A stretch of 64,000 nucleotides of DNA from Breviolum minutum Mf 1.05b.01 (Eukaryota; Sar; Dinophyceae; Suessiales; Symbiodiniaceae): assembly GCA_000507305.1 (NCBI GenBank), contig DF240820.1, positions 895-64,894 of the forward strand, given 5' to 3'. The notes beneath the pieces were generated by a model. That model ran no database searches and was not told the DNA's origin. It saw only the letters and a list, made by a program, of their open reading frames with translations. Below are positions 53,895-64,000 of this stretch, one piece after another (positions within the stretch are counted from its first letter, which is position 1; each line of letters starts with the position of its first letter). The translations under genes and the position numbers were made by a program.

Positions 53895-54006
53895 TACACT
53901 CCCTAAAACTAACATGACAATGGAAAATGGATCCGGATTGAAGATGTAGTTCCTATTGAACATGGGGATCTTCCAGCAATCGCCATGTCAGTTTACTGGA
54001 GGGTTA
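53895..54006. mobile_element. F2-like foldback element with CATGACAATGG arms
   Basis: Same inner variant as at 16211-16319. Ends ACACTCCCTAAAACTAACAT and CAGTTTACTGGAGGGTTA. Confidence 0.65.
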
Positions 54007-54310
54007 CCTCCCCTGAACATTTTTCACATAATGGTATGCTGAGAAATGATGGGACTTTGAAGATGTTGGATGGAAAAAAATTGTTCATGGATTCTACTGG
54101 GATGTTCAGGATACTTAGTAACTGATTATATGTAGGTTTATAACCCTAGTTAGGGGACATATAACCCACTTATAGAGGTTGTAACCCTGGTTACTATCCA
54201 CTTACTAAGTATGCTGAACCTCTAAGTAAGGGGGGGGAACAACCTCAAAGTGATCAAACGTGACATCTTTTTGAAAACCCAGGAATTGAGTTGGACCTTA
54301 CTGTTTTTCC

Positions 54311-54412
54311 CAGATGCTCAACGTAGCTGGTGTATTTTACCTACACCTCCCACAAAACTACCCCAGTTTTTGGTAGGTAAATACACGCCCAGCTCCATGG
54401 GTCGCATCTGGG
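54311..54412. mobile_element. F5-like foldback element
   Basis: TGTATTTTACCTACAC and TAGGTAAATACACG arms, with CAGATGC/GCATCTG outer ends. Confidence 0.55.
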
Positions 54413-55206
54413 AAAAAACACAATGAAAAATCGCCGGAAAAACACAATCCCACGATTTGTAAGTGGTTTTTTTCGGATCACCCCCAATTTATAAGTTATA
54501 TAATTACTTATACCCTGGAAGTCCAAGACCAAACAAAGTGGCTGGTCTTTAGGATGATCCATATAAAGGATTCCCTACTACCTATGGGCAAAGTTTGGTC
54601 TTTGGACTCCCTGGGTATATACACTAATCATGGTTATGAAAACCACGAAGATATATATATATATATATCCGTCCTGTATCCGGCCCATCCTGCAAGTCGC
54701 GACGATGTATCCGCAGGTTTTTTTTTGGTTGGGCCTTTGAGGGAAACCCGATGAGAAACCGGTGGGTTTTAGTCGCCCGCACCGTGGGCGTTTGACCGAT
54801 GGACGAGGTGGAGTCCGTGGTGGAGTGGTGTTTTCCCGCCAGGTCTTGGGGGGTGGAAAAAGGCCATGTAGAAATGGAAACATCGCATGATTTTGGGGAA
54901 GTTCTAGTCTGTATATCTATGATAATATTTTCATGTATGACCACAGACAGCAATATTATTGGAATGTTATTTTTTGACAAATCTTAGGTAAATCGTCCCT
55001 TATACCCTTTATAGCTCTTTAAATTTGGTGTTTTCTTTTTTAAACTCACTAAAAGTGCTCGAGGTGTAGGTCGACATGTTGATGGTTCAACGATCTGGCT
55101 GACCAGCTGAGATGAGGTCACCAGCTGTTTTAGATAAGATATAAGAGGGAACATCCAACCCAACATTCAAGGGGGAATATAAAAATATATATATATATAC
55201 CTTGAC

Positions 55207-55326
55207 CCTCCAATGCACCTAAAATTTTAGGCCGGGCCCCAAAAAAAAGTTAGTTCCTTTTTTATGTTATCAAGGCCTTTTTTTGGTTTTAGCAAATACA
55301 TGCCTAAATTAAGGTGCATTGGAGTG
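55207..55326. mobile_element. Foldback element with CTCCAATGCACCT ends
   Basis: CTCCAATGCACCTAAA and TTAAGGTGCATTGGAG form the arms, with an inner TTTTAGGC/GCCTAAA pair. Confidence 0.65.
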
Positions 55327-55523
55327 TCCACTGTGATAATCATGTAAATATGTATGGATTGGGGGTCAGTTGTTGTGCCATGTTGAACATGTTGGTTCAA
55401 GAATCCTTGGCTGCGCCATTTGGGTGCTGCCTGACTTTGGATCTTTCAAGAAGGTACGCCCACCCCCACCCAGGGTGAAGATTTTCAAGTGAAAATTTGA
55501 GAGTGAGCAGTTATCTTACCTAG

Positions 55524-58431
55524 CCAGGGCCCAGAAGGTGTTTGGCTCATCAAGTCATTTCTGCGCGATGGATTTGTATCTTCGCTCCAATACCCATGCC
55601 AAAGAATCCCTTACCAAAAGAGGCGGGCCCTTACTTTTGCTTTACATGGCACAGTGTTGATAAATTGTAGAGAAAATCTAGCACCCAAGTTCTGCCGCCC
55701 AAATAGGTTTGGATGATCTTGGTGACAAATTCTGGGAGGAAGTGCTGGCTGTCCTGTATGTTACTCCAGAGGCAACTCAGCTCTTAAAGTCTAGTAATAT
55801 AGTACATGGTAGATAAGTGTGACACTGAAGTCTGGATGCAAAATGTATTTTATGTATGCAAATGTCCATTTGCCCAAGGCCCGTGTAATCACCGATGAGA
55901 ACTTCAAGACTATTATGAGTAATTTTGATGGCCGTGGAGTCGTTCATCAGCTAGTATCCCGTCACCGCAAAGGACACTGAGTCTATGTTAGTGCATGTTA
56001 CTTTCTGATCTTTTGGAGTCCTTTGAAAAACAATGAACATCCAGCGTTGGAGTTTGTTGCTTGTACTTGATCTGATGTTCCCCTCCTAGGAAACACAGAG
56101 GCTTGGCTCTAATTTGGATGATGAGAGATGAGAAATGAGAAAGTGTGTTAAGAACTTGAGCTTTGTTTCTGCCTCGCTCTTTTTTTCTCGACTTTTAACT
56201 CGGCCAATCCATCCAGCGATCATCCGTCTAAGCATAGCTCATCCAATTCGGATGCCTTTCAAAGCCCTTAGTTCGAGAATTTTCACTGTGGTGAGAGATG
56301 ACTGAGGGGGGTGCGGCGGGTGAAGATAGTGTCAATTTGCCAAAAGGTGAATGCGTGTCAAGTGTCTCAAGGAGTTTCATCAAATGACTGTAAAAACAAT
56401 AAAAACACTTGTTTTGAAAAGGGCCCTCTATATAGGAAGGGTATTTCAGCCAATTTGAAAATTCAAGTGTTTAGGGAAGGGTTCCACAACTTGAGGTCCT
56501 AAAGGAAATCTGGTTCAACCACTTCCTGAAATGATTTGGAAACCAATAATTCATAAAGTCTATCCCCACGCAGGTCCAACTTTGGGTTCGACAGTGATGG
56601 TGCGCGGTCCTGGATGTCAGGGCAACTTGGGTGTGAAGTTGGTTTGTGGCCTTATTTTGTTTTTCGATTTTACAATTTACCAGTTGTAAGGGCTGGCAAT
56701 GGCATGCCCTAGATTGTCCACACCCAGAAACCATCACCAATGTTGACTGCAGCAATTTTCAGTCGGGACACGTTTGCATTCAAAGTCTTTTGCAATGGCA
56801 GTGGTACCAGTAGAGGATGATAGCCAGGAGCTCCAGGAAGCCCCTGTGCTACACACTTCCTTGGAGGGATTGGCTGAAAGATGGGAGTCAACTTTATCCA
56901 TTCGCCAGAGGTTCCGTAAACTTGGAGGTTTACTTGAGTGGCCCTCTGCAGAAGCAGTTGGAATTCCATCCATGATCCTTGATGACACATCTAAAATAGC
57001 TTAGTTTGGTGAGTTTTGTGAACATGCATATGTTTCTGGGAAAATGCTGTCTACAACTCAAGTTATTGTCAGGTTCTGTTTTCCCAAATTCCAAGACTTA
57101 CCTATGACTACTATCTCCTCCCCAGCTTTTCTCCATCTAGGAATGCTTTGGATATGAACGCCGAAGTTCTGTGGCATGTCGCGGAGATCTGGACACAGAT
57201 CTTCGATTTCGAGGCATGTGGTGCCCCAAGGTCTTGCCCAATAAAGATGATCATTGAGCAGGCAGTGGGTGTAGGGTGCAGTGAACTAGTGAGAAACTGT
57301 CTGTGTATTCTTTGGGAAAACCAATATATACCAATTAAAACATAGCCCCATGTTTTACCACTCTGCAGGTGCAGAAGTTTGCTCACCTCATGCTCCAAGA
57401 TGAGTTTGCTACTTGTGGCCCCAACAAAACCAAGATCTATGCGGAAGCCTGGGGTATCAAGAAATTGGTGTCCCATGCTTTGAGAAACCTTCGTCAAGAC
57501 AGGTCACCCCGGGTACCTTTGAAGCAAAACCATTTCCTCAAACATGTTTGAGTATATATATGCATATACATGTTCAAATGAAAAAATGTGGCAGTGTTAC
57601 CTGGAAAATTTGCACATGTGGTTTCATTTGGATATATAGGTGTTAAAACTTTAGAACTTTAGGGCCATGTTCTTGGCTGGTGTTTTCTAAGTCCCAAGCG
57701 GTGCAGAGCATCAACATGATCTTCATTCGTGCTTGGTACCCTCATGATGGTCCTACTACTCCCAATGCCATCACGGATGCACACAATGATGCGGATGGGG
57801 TTGAGGAGGACTAGCTTTTATTTCTTGCTATTTACACATGTTTGGGTTCAATGCCAAAGACTAAATTTGTTTTACATGTTGGATCTTGAGAGGACCGAGA
57901 AAGCGCATCACTTGGGGAAGAGACATTGGAAAACCTGATGGGGGTGGATTCAGTACCTCTGGACCCGACTGCTGCTGAAACCATGCCATATACCCTACCA
58001 ACCGGTATCCCTGCTCCAGAGGCTATGCCAGCTACATCACCCTCGATGACCCTTTCGGAGCTTGACAAAAGAATCTTGGAACTCCAGTTTTTTGGCTGCG
58101 CTTGGGTGATGGTTGGGCTGATGGGGATAAACTAACCAGGTAATGACAACAAGTGGATCTTGAATGGACCTGGAATCTAAAAGCATATTTGAGGCAACAT
58201 ACTGACATCCTTGATTGAAACATCTTGCTGCAGCACTTGGACCTATACTGTAACTTTATTTGTATGCATGATGCCCCTTCAACCTTTGACCTATGTATCA
58301 TGTATCCCCCATTTTCCATCATCTTTTTCCATCATCTTTGACCAAGGCGCAAGATTGATGCAAAAGCGGCTGCAGATTCCAGTGCAGAAAGAGCTGCAAA
58401 CACTGCTCCTTGCCTTGGATTGATTCAGCGA
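55524..58431 (+). CDS. Multi-exon host gene, Symbiodiniaceae-type family
   Basis: Exon-like segments follow AG acceptors at 55524 (open to 55660), 55707 (LDDLGDKFWEEVLAVLY), 55831 (ARVITDENFKTIMSNFDGRG, stop 55978-55980), about 56795 (helical, GLLEWPSAEAVGIPS), about 57126 (DMNAEVLWHVAEIW), 57370 (VQKFAHLMLQDEFATCG), about 57695 (FIRAWYPHD, acidic end), about 57894 (Pro/Thr-rich) and about 58349. The 57126 and 57370 segments join cleanly in frame, using GTGAGA as donor. From memory these resemble a large dinoflagellate-specific family whose members share helical exons ending in LRN/ALRN-type motifs and an acidic exon. The biochemical role is unknown. Exact joins are not resolved, and a frame problem at 57001-57003 (TAG before a good donor) may mean decay. 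It might form one gene with the exons to the right. Confidence 0.5.
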
Positions 58432-59135
58432 TGATGGGGATGATGGGGATCAATGATTGGGAATGATGAGATGGTGTAAGTGAGGGCAAATTTAAGCACC
58501 CTGATGTTGATGATGATGATGACGGTGATGATATAAATGAAGATGGTGATGATGACTTTGTTGATGTTGTTGGTGACGATGATGGTGATGACTGTGGTGG
58601 TGTGGATGTTGTTGCTGGTGATGGTGAAGTGTTGATGATCATGATGATGATCATGACTCGGTTGTGATGTCAGTAAGTTGAGCGACTCTATCTTGGATTT
58701 ATAGGTCTTAAAAAGTCTGGACTAGCCATTACAAGATTCGAAGTATGGCCTTTAAGAAACAATGGCTGCTAAGAAGTTAAGATTGAGTAAGGGAACTTCA
58801 GCTGGGTCCAACAACATCTTAGGAAACCGTCGCTCCAACTTTGCCTGCAGAGCCAATCGAAATTCAGGACCACTGTAGTTGCCTCTTCTTTTGCCATAAG
58901 GGCGAATAAGGGAGGATAGTGTTACCCCTTTGCCACTTCAACATGCTTAATGCCATGTTTCTTTCACACCCAGCTGGGACCTTTGAAGGTTTGAGATCCA
59001 AGTGTTTCTGGAAACCTTGAGTTTCAAGACATTGATATATAATTGGTATATAGAATGTATTTTTTGACCAATTGATTCTAGAAAACCCTTTGGTGTAAAC
59101 ATTCCATTTAGACAATCCACCGGCGAGAGGAATCC
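58432..59135. other. Intron or spacer with GAT/GTT-rich minisatellite
   Basis: From about 58430 to 58660 the plus strand is an irregular run of GAT, GGT and GTT triplets. The rest shows no exon. Confidence 0.6.
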
Positions 59136-60477
59136 ATGGCTCCTGAAATTCTTGGCCAAGACTATCCTCTCATGGAAGCTGTTCCTACTGATGCTTTGGG
59201 TTTGGAGGAGGTTGAGGAAGTGAAACCCGAGTATGAGTATGAGGAAGGTTTGGAAATGGTAGAAGTAAAAGCTGAAGAGGATGGTAAGATTCAGTTTGAG
59301 GAAAAGGATGCACAGGTAGAAGTAGAAGTAGAAGTTCCAGCTTCCCAGCCTAGGGGGGATGAAGTTGAGGAGGAAGTGCCTGAAAACCCACCTCATCACA
59401 TGCTCGATGAATACTGCGAAAAGGTTCTCACCAGGGCTCAGCAAGATCAAGCTTTGGGTGTGGCTGGGAAGGGTCGCAAAAAGAAGGAGAAAACGGGGGA
59501 GAAACAGGAAACCAAGAAAAGCAAGAAAGGAGGTGAGGCAAAGAAGAGGGGTAGGAAGCCGAAAGCCTCGGCTGAAGGTCAGACTGGTCAGACTGCGCCA
59601 AAAAAGCGTAGGACTAAGGACCCTGTAGCACGTTGCCTTTTTCCTGACGATCCTTCAGGATCTCCATCTACCAAAGACAATTCCCAGCTTGAAAAGAAAA
59701 CTTCTCCCAAAGCAAAGGCGAAAGCCTCTACCAAAGCAAAGGCGAAAGCTTCTCCCAAAGCGAAAGCCTCTCCCAAAGCGAAGGCGAAAGCTTCTTCCAA
59801 GAGGGGTCAGCAGGACAAGAAGGGTCGGGGTGGGGAGAAGAAAGAAGAGAAGGCTGAGAAGAACAAGGGGGCTAAGGGAGCTAAGGTATCTCAAAACAAA
59901 AAACCAAAGGTTCCCTTTTTCACTTGCAGCAATGTGGTGCCCTATTGGTCAAGGGATGCAGTAGCTTTGAAAGTTCCTGGAGGTGGCAAATCAGGTCTTA
60001 CCCAGGCAGGGTTGAGGGAAAAGCGTCATGCACAGTAAATAAACAGTAACACCAGTTGAAATCACTAGTCAAACACATGATAAAGAGTTGCTGTGCGAAT
60101 TTTGTTTTCTGTTTGGATGATCTTAAGTGGCATAAAGCTTTGTAGGTGTACTATCTTGCTGTTCCTGGCAAGACGACTCAACAGTTGCTTGCACCCATCA
60201 CTGAGATCGTGACTAAGATGCTTTAAGATATATTTTTGCATATCTTTGAAATATATCATGTTTTTACCACATATACTCAGAACTATTTTATGATAGAGTT
60301 GTGGGTTATTTGGTTCATTTTGCAAGACAACCTAATTTCTTCCCAGCTACCCACTGCCAAGCATTCGAGCCCACCAAGGCGAAGATGATCGATGCGGCTG
60401 GTGGGGAGCACTTTCGGCCTGACATTCGGGCTCGGTTCCAGCAACTTAAGGAGTCTCTCCGACAGGAGTCGCAGTAG
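59136..60477 (+). CDS. Acidic then Lys/Ala-rich AT-hook protein, three exons
   Basis: The first segment (59136 to about 60005) encodes an acidic N-terminus (about residues 20-85), then KKRGRKPKA, a classical AT-hook core, then tandem KAKASPKA-type repeats (about 188-222) and a basic tail. Near its end comes NVVPYWSRDAVALKVPGGG. A second exon (60146 to about 60222, after a TTTGTAG acceptor) encodes VYYLAVPGKTTQQLLAPI, and a third (60347-60477, after TTCCCAG) encodes a helical end and a stop. The first donor may be GC-type (CAGGCAGGG near 60005). AT-hooks bind the minor groove of AT-rich DNA; the repeats resemble histone H1-like tails. I recall the YWSR-then-VYY arrangement from Symbiodiniaceae multigene proteins. 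Chromatin binding is plausible but unproven. Confidence 0.6.
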
Positions 60478-61604
60478 AAGACTTGGAGATTAGATTTGAA
60501 TACTTGACTTCAGCTCAAAGTCTGAATGCATTAGTGTTTGCAGTGTTCTTGCCTGTAGGCGTGTAGCGTGCTTTTGTGTAAAAAACTCGAATTAAAGATT
60601 CAAAACTCATAACAAATATATAAAGACTTTCTTTGTGGTGATTTTTGATGGGGTTCAAATTCACTCATCACAAAATCATATAAAATCTAGATCCACCTGA
60701 AAATAATCTTCAGGGTCCATGCTTCTGAAGTTATGTTGTTTTTTGCACGTACACTGGGGCATGGGCGCTATATTTTGGACATCAGGGGACTGATTCCCTA
60801 CAAGTGTCTGGTTGTGAAGTTTTACTTGAAAGCTCTTCTCCGGACACATCTTTGTTATCAGCAAATCTTTGGGGGTGCGATCTTCAAAAAGGTCCATTCT
60901 CACAAATCCAACTTGGGGCCCTGTGTGGTTGATGAAGCTCAACCCGGGTCTTTAATTCTTAAAGGCTTGAACATGGGGATGGATGATGTGAGTGGAAAAA
61001 AGAGGATCAGTTAAACAAATTGCTCCTGCACTCTTCTGCCACTACCCCACAATATACATGCAGTACATATATACAAAATCTATATGTGTAATATAAACTA
61101 TATATGTGTAATATAAACTATATGTGTAATATAAACTGGTTTTATGCATGGCACTCTTCTCCCACTACCCGACTTTGTAACCCCTTTACATGTCGACTTG
61201 AGCTAAGGCGTTGGCTTATGCAAAGCTAGCGATGCAGGAAGAGACAGGCACTTAACCCTGCATGGGGGGTGTGTGCTATGCATGTTTACTTTGTGAGAAA
61301 TAATGTGAATGTATGTGATACAATATAAACCGACCTCGTTGTGGAACTTGAACCACGCACATCCCACCCTCTAGCTACCAATTAGTGGTCCAAGCTTTCA
61401 AAGCCGAGCTGTAGTGAAGTGATCGGGTGGCAGCATGTCGATCCCATCGGACAACCTGGATATCATCTTGAGGCGATTGTTCGCTATGAATGCACCCAAG
61501 GCCGATATGTTATGTGACCTGTGTGAATGCTCCAACTTAAAACCATGGTAGTTCAATTTTGGCCCTTACATCGCATAGGCTGTTGAATTTTTGTTTCCTG
61601 GAAG
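60478..61604. other. Spacer with a short tandem repeat and a possible exon
   Basis: ATATGTGTAATATAAACT is repeated three times at 61081-61138. At 61438-61520 a frame reading VDPIGQPGYHLEAIVRYE on the plus strand could be an exon of the downstream gene. Confidence 0.4.
60676..60942 (-). CDS. Possible minus-strand coding piece
   Basis: The minus-strand frame reads as smooth, polar, protein-like sequence (VGFVRMDLFEDRTPKDLL, later CTCKKQHNF). The overlapping plus-strand frame (60733-61014) is less protein-like. No family was recognised and no supporting splice sites were examined in detail. It may be a single exon or relic. Confidence 0.3.
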   Translation of the reverse strand: MSFINHTGPQVGFVRMDLFEDRTPKDLLITKMCPEKSFQVKLHNQTLVGNQSPDVQNIAPMPQCTCKKQHNFRSMDPEDYFQVDLDFI

Positions 61605-63175
61605 GTACTGATCACATTGGTCCTTCTGATTGGATTTATGGAACCCATGGAGTCCAAATCGCCACAGTACAAGGTTCTAGATTTTTTTACGGGGGACGCC
61701 CGTATTGCTAGAGCAGCCCGATGCTTGGGAGAACAGGCAGCTGCATTTGATATCAGTTATCACTCTGACTCTCGGGTGTTTGATATCAATACCTCCCCTG
61801 GATTTGTGCTTCTATACTGCATTATGTTTGCACATTAGCAGGTTTAGTTTATTGCATGCATTCTTCAAGATATATACTTGGGTATCCCCTCCTAACGTTC
61901 CTGCAAACAATGGCCCTCTTATCTTAGGTTGTGCATTTATGCAATCTTGCAGTCAGAGCTGGATCATCTCTTTGCATCCTTTGGTGTTTGCTGCTCCTCG
62001 TGGGTGGTGACAAGTCGTGGGAGTACCCATCGCAGTTTTATATGCCCAATGGGAAATACTTCTTATAGTCGAGTCAATGAAGCAAATCAAATGGTGTCCA
62101 GGACTGCCATAAGCAACAGCTTGTTTGTACCAAGGTGCCAACCATAAATAGTGTTGTATGGGACCATTCCTGGGAGAAATTGGTTTATGGATCTTTGGGA
62201 TCATGATGTCACCCATTACCAAAATTCCATTATAGATGCCAATGCTTTTGACAACAAGGAAACATGTTCAATGTGGGAGGGTTTTGTTTGGAAAGGAGTG
62301 TTTGTTTAGGGGGTCTACTAGTCAAGCAAAGGGGACACCAGTGAAAATCATGATCGCCAAAGATTACTAAGGTGAATGTGTACTACCTCCTCTTGTTCAG
62401 CATGGAAAAGTGTTCCGAATTGAGGCCCCAAAATGCCACCCACAAGTATATCCAATTGCTACTGTGGTTTGTGGTTTAGGTTTTTTCGGGAGCCAAGTGG
62501 AAAAATGGAATATAAAGTCAGAATTGGATCAATTGTTCCATGACTATTGTCATGGAAACGGTCATGAAATTCTATTCCTTGAAAATCAACCTTGGGTGAA
62601 AACCACCACAACCCCCTTAAGGAGCATCCTGCTCATTGTGCTCATCAGCGCATGTGGAGGGACTTGGCTGCTAGAACAACCGGCAACTTCTCTTATGCCA
62701 CGGCACTGGAGGTTCAGGTGGTTGGTTAAGAGATGGCAACAAATGAGGGTTCGTGTGCCTTACTGGCATGTAGCTCCTAACTTTGTTGTTTTATAGTTCT
62801 ATATGGGTGTTTCCAAAAGTAGTGGTACCCCACAATGGATGGTTTTTATGGAAAACCCAGTTAAAATGGATGATTTGGGGATACCACTATTTTCGGAAAC
62901 ACCCATATATTTCAATGTGTTTAGTACTAGCACTTGTTGCCCTGTGTCTAGCTTAGGTTTTTGCCCAAAGGTTCTTTATGAAAGCTTGGGGGCATGCCAC
63001 TCCGAAGCCTACCTTTGTCTTCAGCAACACCCCGGCAATTGGGATGCTTAATCCTGGGAAGATGTCACGGGCTTCCCTGGCTACCGATGTTAAAACCACG
63101 CGGCGATATGTTTCCAAAGCAGGAAAGCAAAGGTTCGCAGGTACAGCTCAATTAAAGGGAACCCAGCTCCTTAGT
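61605..63175 (+). CDS. Methyltransferase-like motif protein, multi-exon host gene
   Basis: Exon-like segments in order are as follows. From 61605 (after CTGGAAG), encoding YKVLDFFTGDARIARAA, like motif I of a Rossmann methyltransferase, then AAAFDISYHSD and DINTSPGF. From 61953 (after TTGCAG), encoding FGVCCSSWV and MGNTSYSRVNEANQMVSR. Then about 62600-62770, encoding ACGGTWLLEQPATSLMPRH. Then from about 62971, encoding KAWGHATPKPTFVFSN and RRYVSKAGKQRFAGTAQLKG. I recall this motif order from a highly multi-copy protein family of Symbiodiniaceae whose activity is not known. An F3 foldback element sits in the intron at 62802-62908. The gene may be joined to the exons at 55.5-60.5 kb and to the partial exon at the right edge. 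Confidence 0.6.
62802..62908. mobile_element. F3 foldback element inside an intron
   Basis: TATGGGTGTTTCC and GGAAACACCCATA are intact. TA at both ends fits a TA target site. Confidence 0.8.
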
Positions 63176-63447
63176 TCAGCCATTGGTCTTGTTTTGTGTT
63201 GGATTACTCAACCTCCAAATATGTATATAAAGCTTTTGGCCTTTGGAATTCATAAATTCCTGTATATATGCAAAGGGTTTCTGAAACTTAGGCTGTATCC
63301 TTGGCGTTATTGTGGCAAAGTCATGGCCATCAGAGATGCATCTACTACACAGCGTGGTGATCACTTTCCACATGTCTCTTTGCTATCAATACAATAGCTA
63401 CGTTGTATATTGAGATATCAGATAAGAACTGTTACTGAAAATGCATG
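63176..63447. other. Probable intron sequence
   Basis: No exon seen. A plus-strand frame that extends the preceding exon through here loses protein-like composition. Confidence 0.35.
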
Positions 63448-63867
63448 TTGCCCAACCCTTCCAAGTCTACCACGCCAACTGGCACAAAGTAGATATCAGC
63501 TAGAATCTTTACTGAAAACACCTAGAGTTGCCCCACCATGCCAATTCCAAGGCAACCATTCCAAAAGGAGGAATCAGAGTCTTTACTGAAAACACCTAGA
63601 GTTGCCCCACCATTCCAAGTACACCATTCCAAGAGTAGAAATCAGAATGTTTGGGTTATAAATACTAAAGGTTGGAAAACACGTTGTTGCCCCACCATTC
63701 CAAGTAAACCATTCCAAGAGTAGAAATCAGAATGTTTGGGTTATGAATCTATGAATACTAAAGGTTTGAAAACACGTTGTTGCACCACCTTTCCAAGTCA
63801 ACCATTCCAAAAGTAGGAATCAGCTAGAATCTTTAATGGAAATGCACAAATATCCAAGCCAACCATT
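63448..63867. repeat. Imperfect tandem repeats with CCATTCCAAG phrases
   Basis: Units of about 60-120 bp contain TTGCCCCACCATTCCAAG, AGAGTAGAAATCAGAATG and ACACCTAGAGTTG in varying combination. They appear to lie in an intron of the right-hand gene. Confidence 0.8.
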
Positions 63868-63884
63868 CCAAGTTGCACCGAATA

Positions 63885-64000
63885 CATTTGCCCTTCTTCG
63901 CAAGTCGCACTCACCGGCAAAGGTGGAGTGGATGAAAAGCTTGACTGAGCTCTATGTGGAGCACCCTTGGCATGACCAGTGGAGGGATTCTGCTATTGCA
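63885..64000 (+). CDS. Partial exon at the right edge
   Basis: One frame is open to the window end and reads ALLRKSHSPAKVEWMKSL followed by an aromatic, acidic stretch (ELYVEHPWHDQW). It is protein-like and on the same strand as the upstream exons. It is probably a further exon of the same gene, but no joining was possible. Confidence 0.45.

Larger units (their letters stand above)
53831..55523. other. Non-coding host DNA
   Basis: Contains an F2-type element, an F5-like element, a (TA)n run near 54650 and a foldback at 55207-55326. The GC-richer patch at 54770-54880 shows no convincing exon. Confidence 0.5.

Noticed and set aside
58947..59450. 167-codon minus-strand frame, Phe/Leu-rich
   Set aside because: It is the complement of the acidic N-terminus of the AT-hook protein; the plus strand is the protein-like one.

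Overview
The window looks like nuclear DNA of a dinoflagellate, most likely a member of the Symbiodiniaceae, carrying an integrated virus at its left end. The host assignment rests on three things: multi-exon gene pieces on the right that match, from memory, a multi-copy protein family of Symbiodiniaceae; splice sites that are often not plain GT-AG; and a repeat landscape saturated with small foldback elements. No database search was possible, so every family name rests on motifs read by eye.

Left end (1 to about 9.6 kb, perhaps to 13.2 kb): an AT-rich, gene-dense, intronless block of Polinton, adintovirus or polinton-like virus type. Leftmost are a partial reading frame leaving the window and a lipase-like gene (minus strand). 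A palindromic 25-bp divergent promoter follows, then a plus-strand group that is probably structural: a penton-like protein, a zinc-finger protein and three proteins of unknown role. A minus-strand replication group follows: a GIY-YIG endonuclease, a 1250-residue protein-primed family B DNA polymerase and a small zinc-finger protein. No major capsid protein, packaging ATPase, protease or integrase is visible; if present, they lie beyond the left edge. The block carries damage or assembly faults: an N inside a 78-bp duplication, and single-base frameshifts in up to three genes. The polymerase is intact. A 32-33 bp palindrome is repeated in frame inside three viral genes.

9.6 to 13.2 kb: two intronless minus-strand genes of different composition (a helical protein and a protein with a ubiquitin-like domain), an array of about twelve mini-hairpins, and then another virus-like zinc-finger gene at 12.7 kb. 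This could be an insertion inside the virus, or the virus's own right part.

13.2 to 55.5 kb: mostly non-coding host DNA packed with 80-170 bp foldback elements of at least seven families (named F1 to F7 here), microsatellites and a ~183-bp tandem array. Two host genes in pieces are visible, at 23.2-23.8 kb and 34.8-36.5 kb.

55.5 to 64 kb: a run of plus-strand host exons, probably one or more members of a large dinoflagellate-specific family. It includes an acidic then lysine-rich AT-hook protein and a domain with a methyltransferase-like motif. The last exon leaves the window at the right edge.
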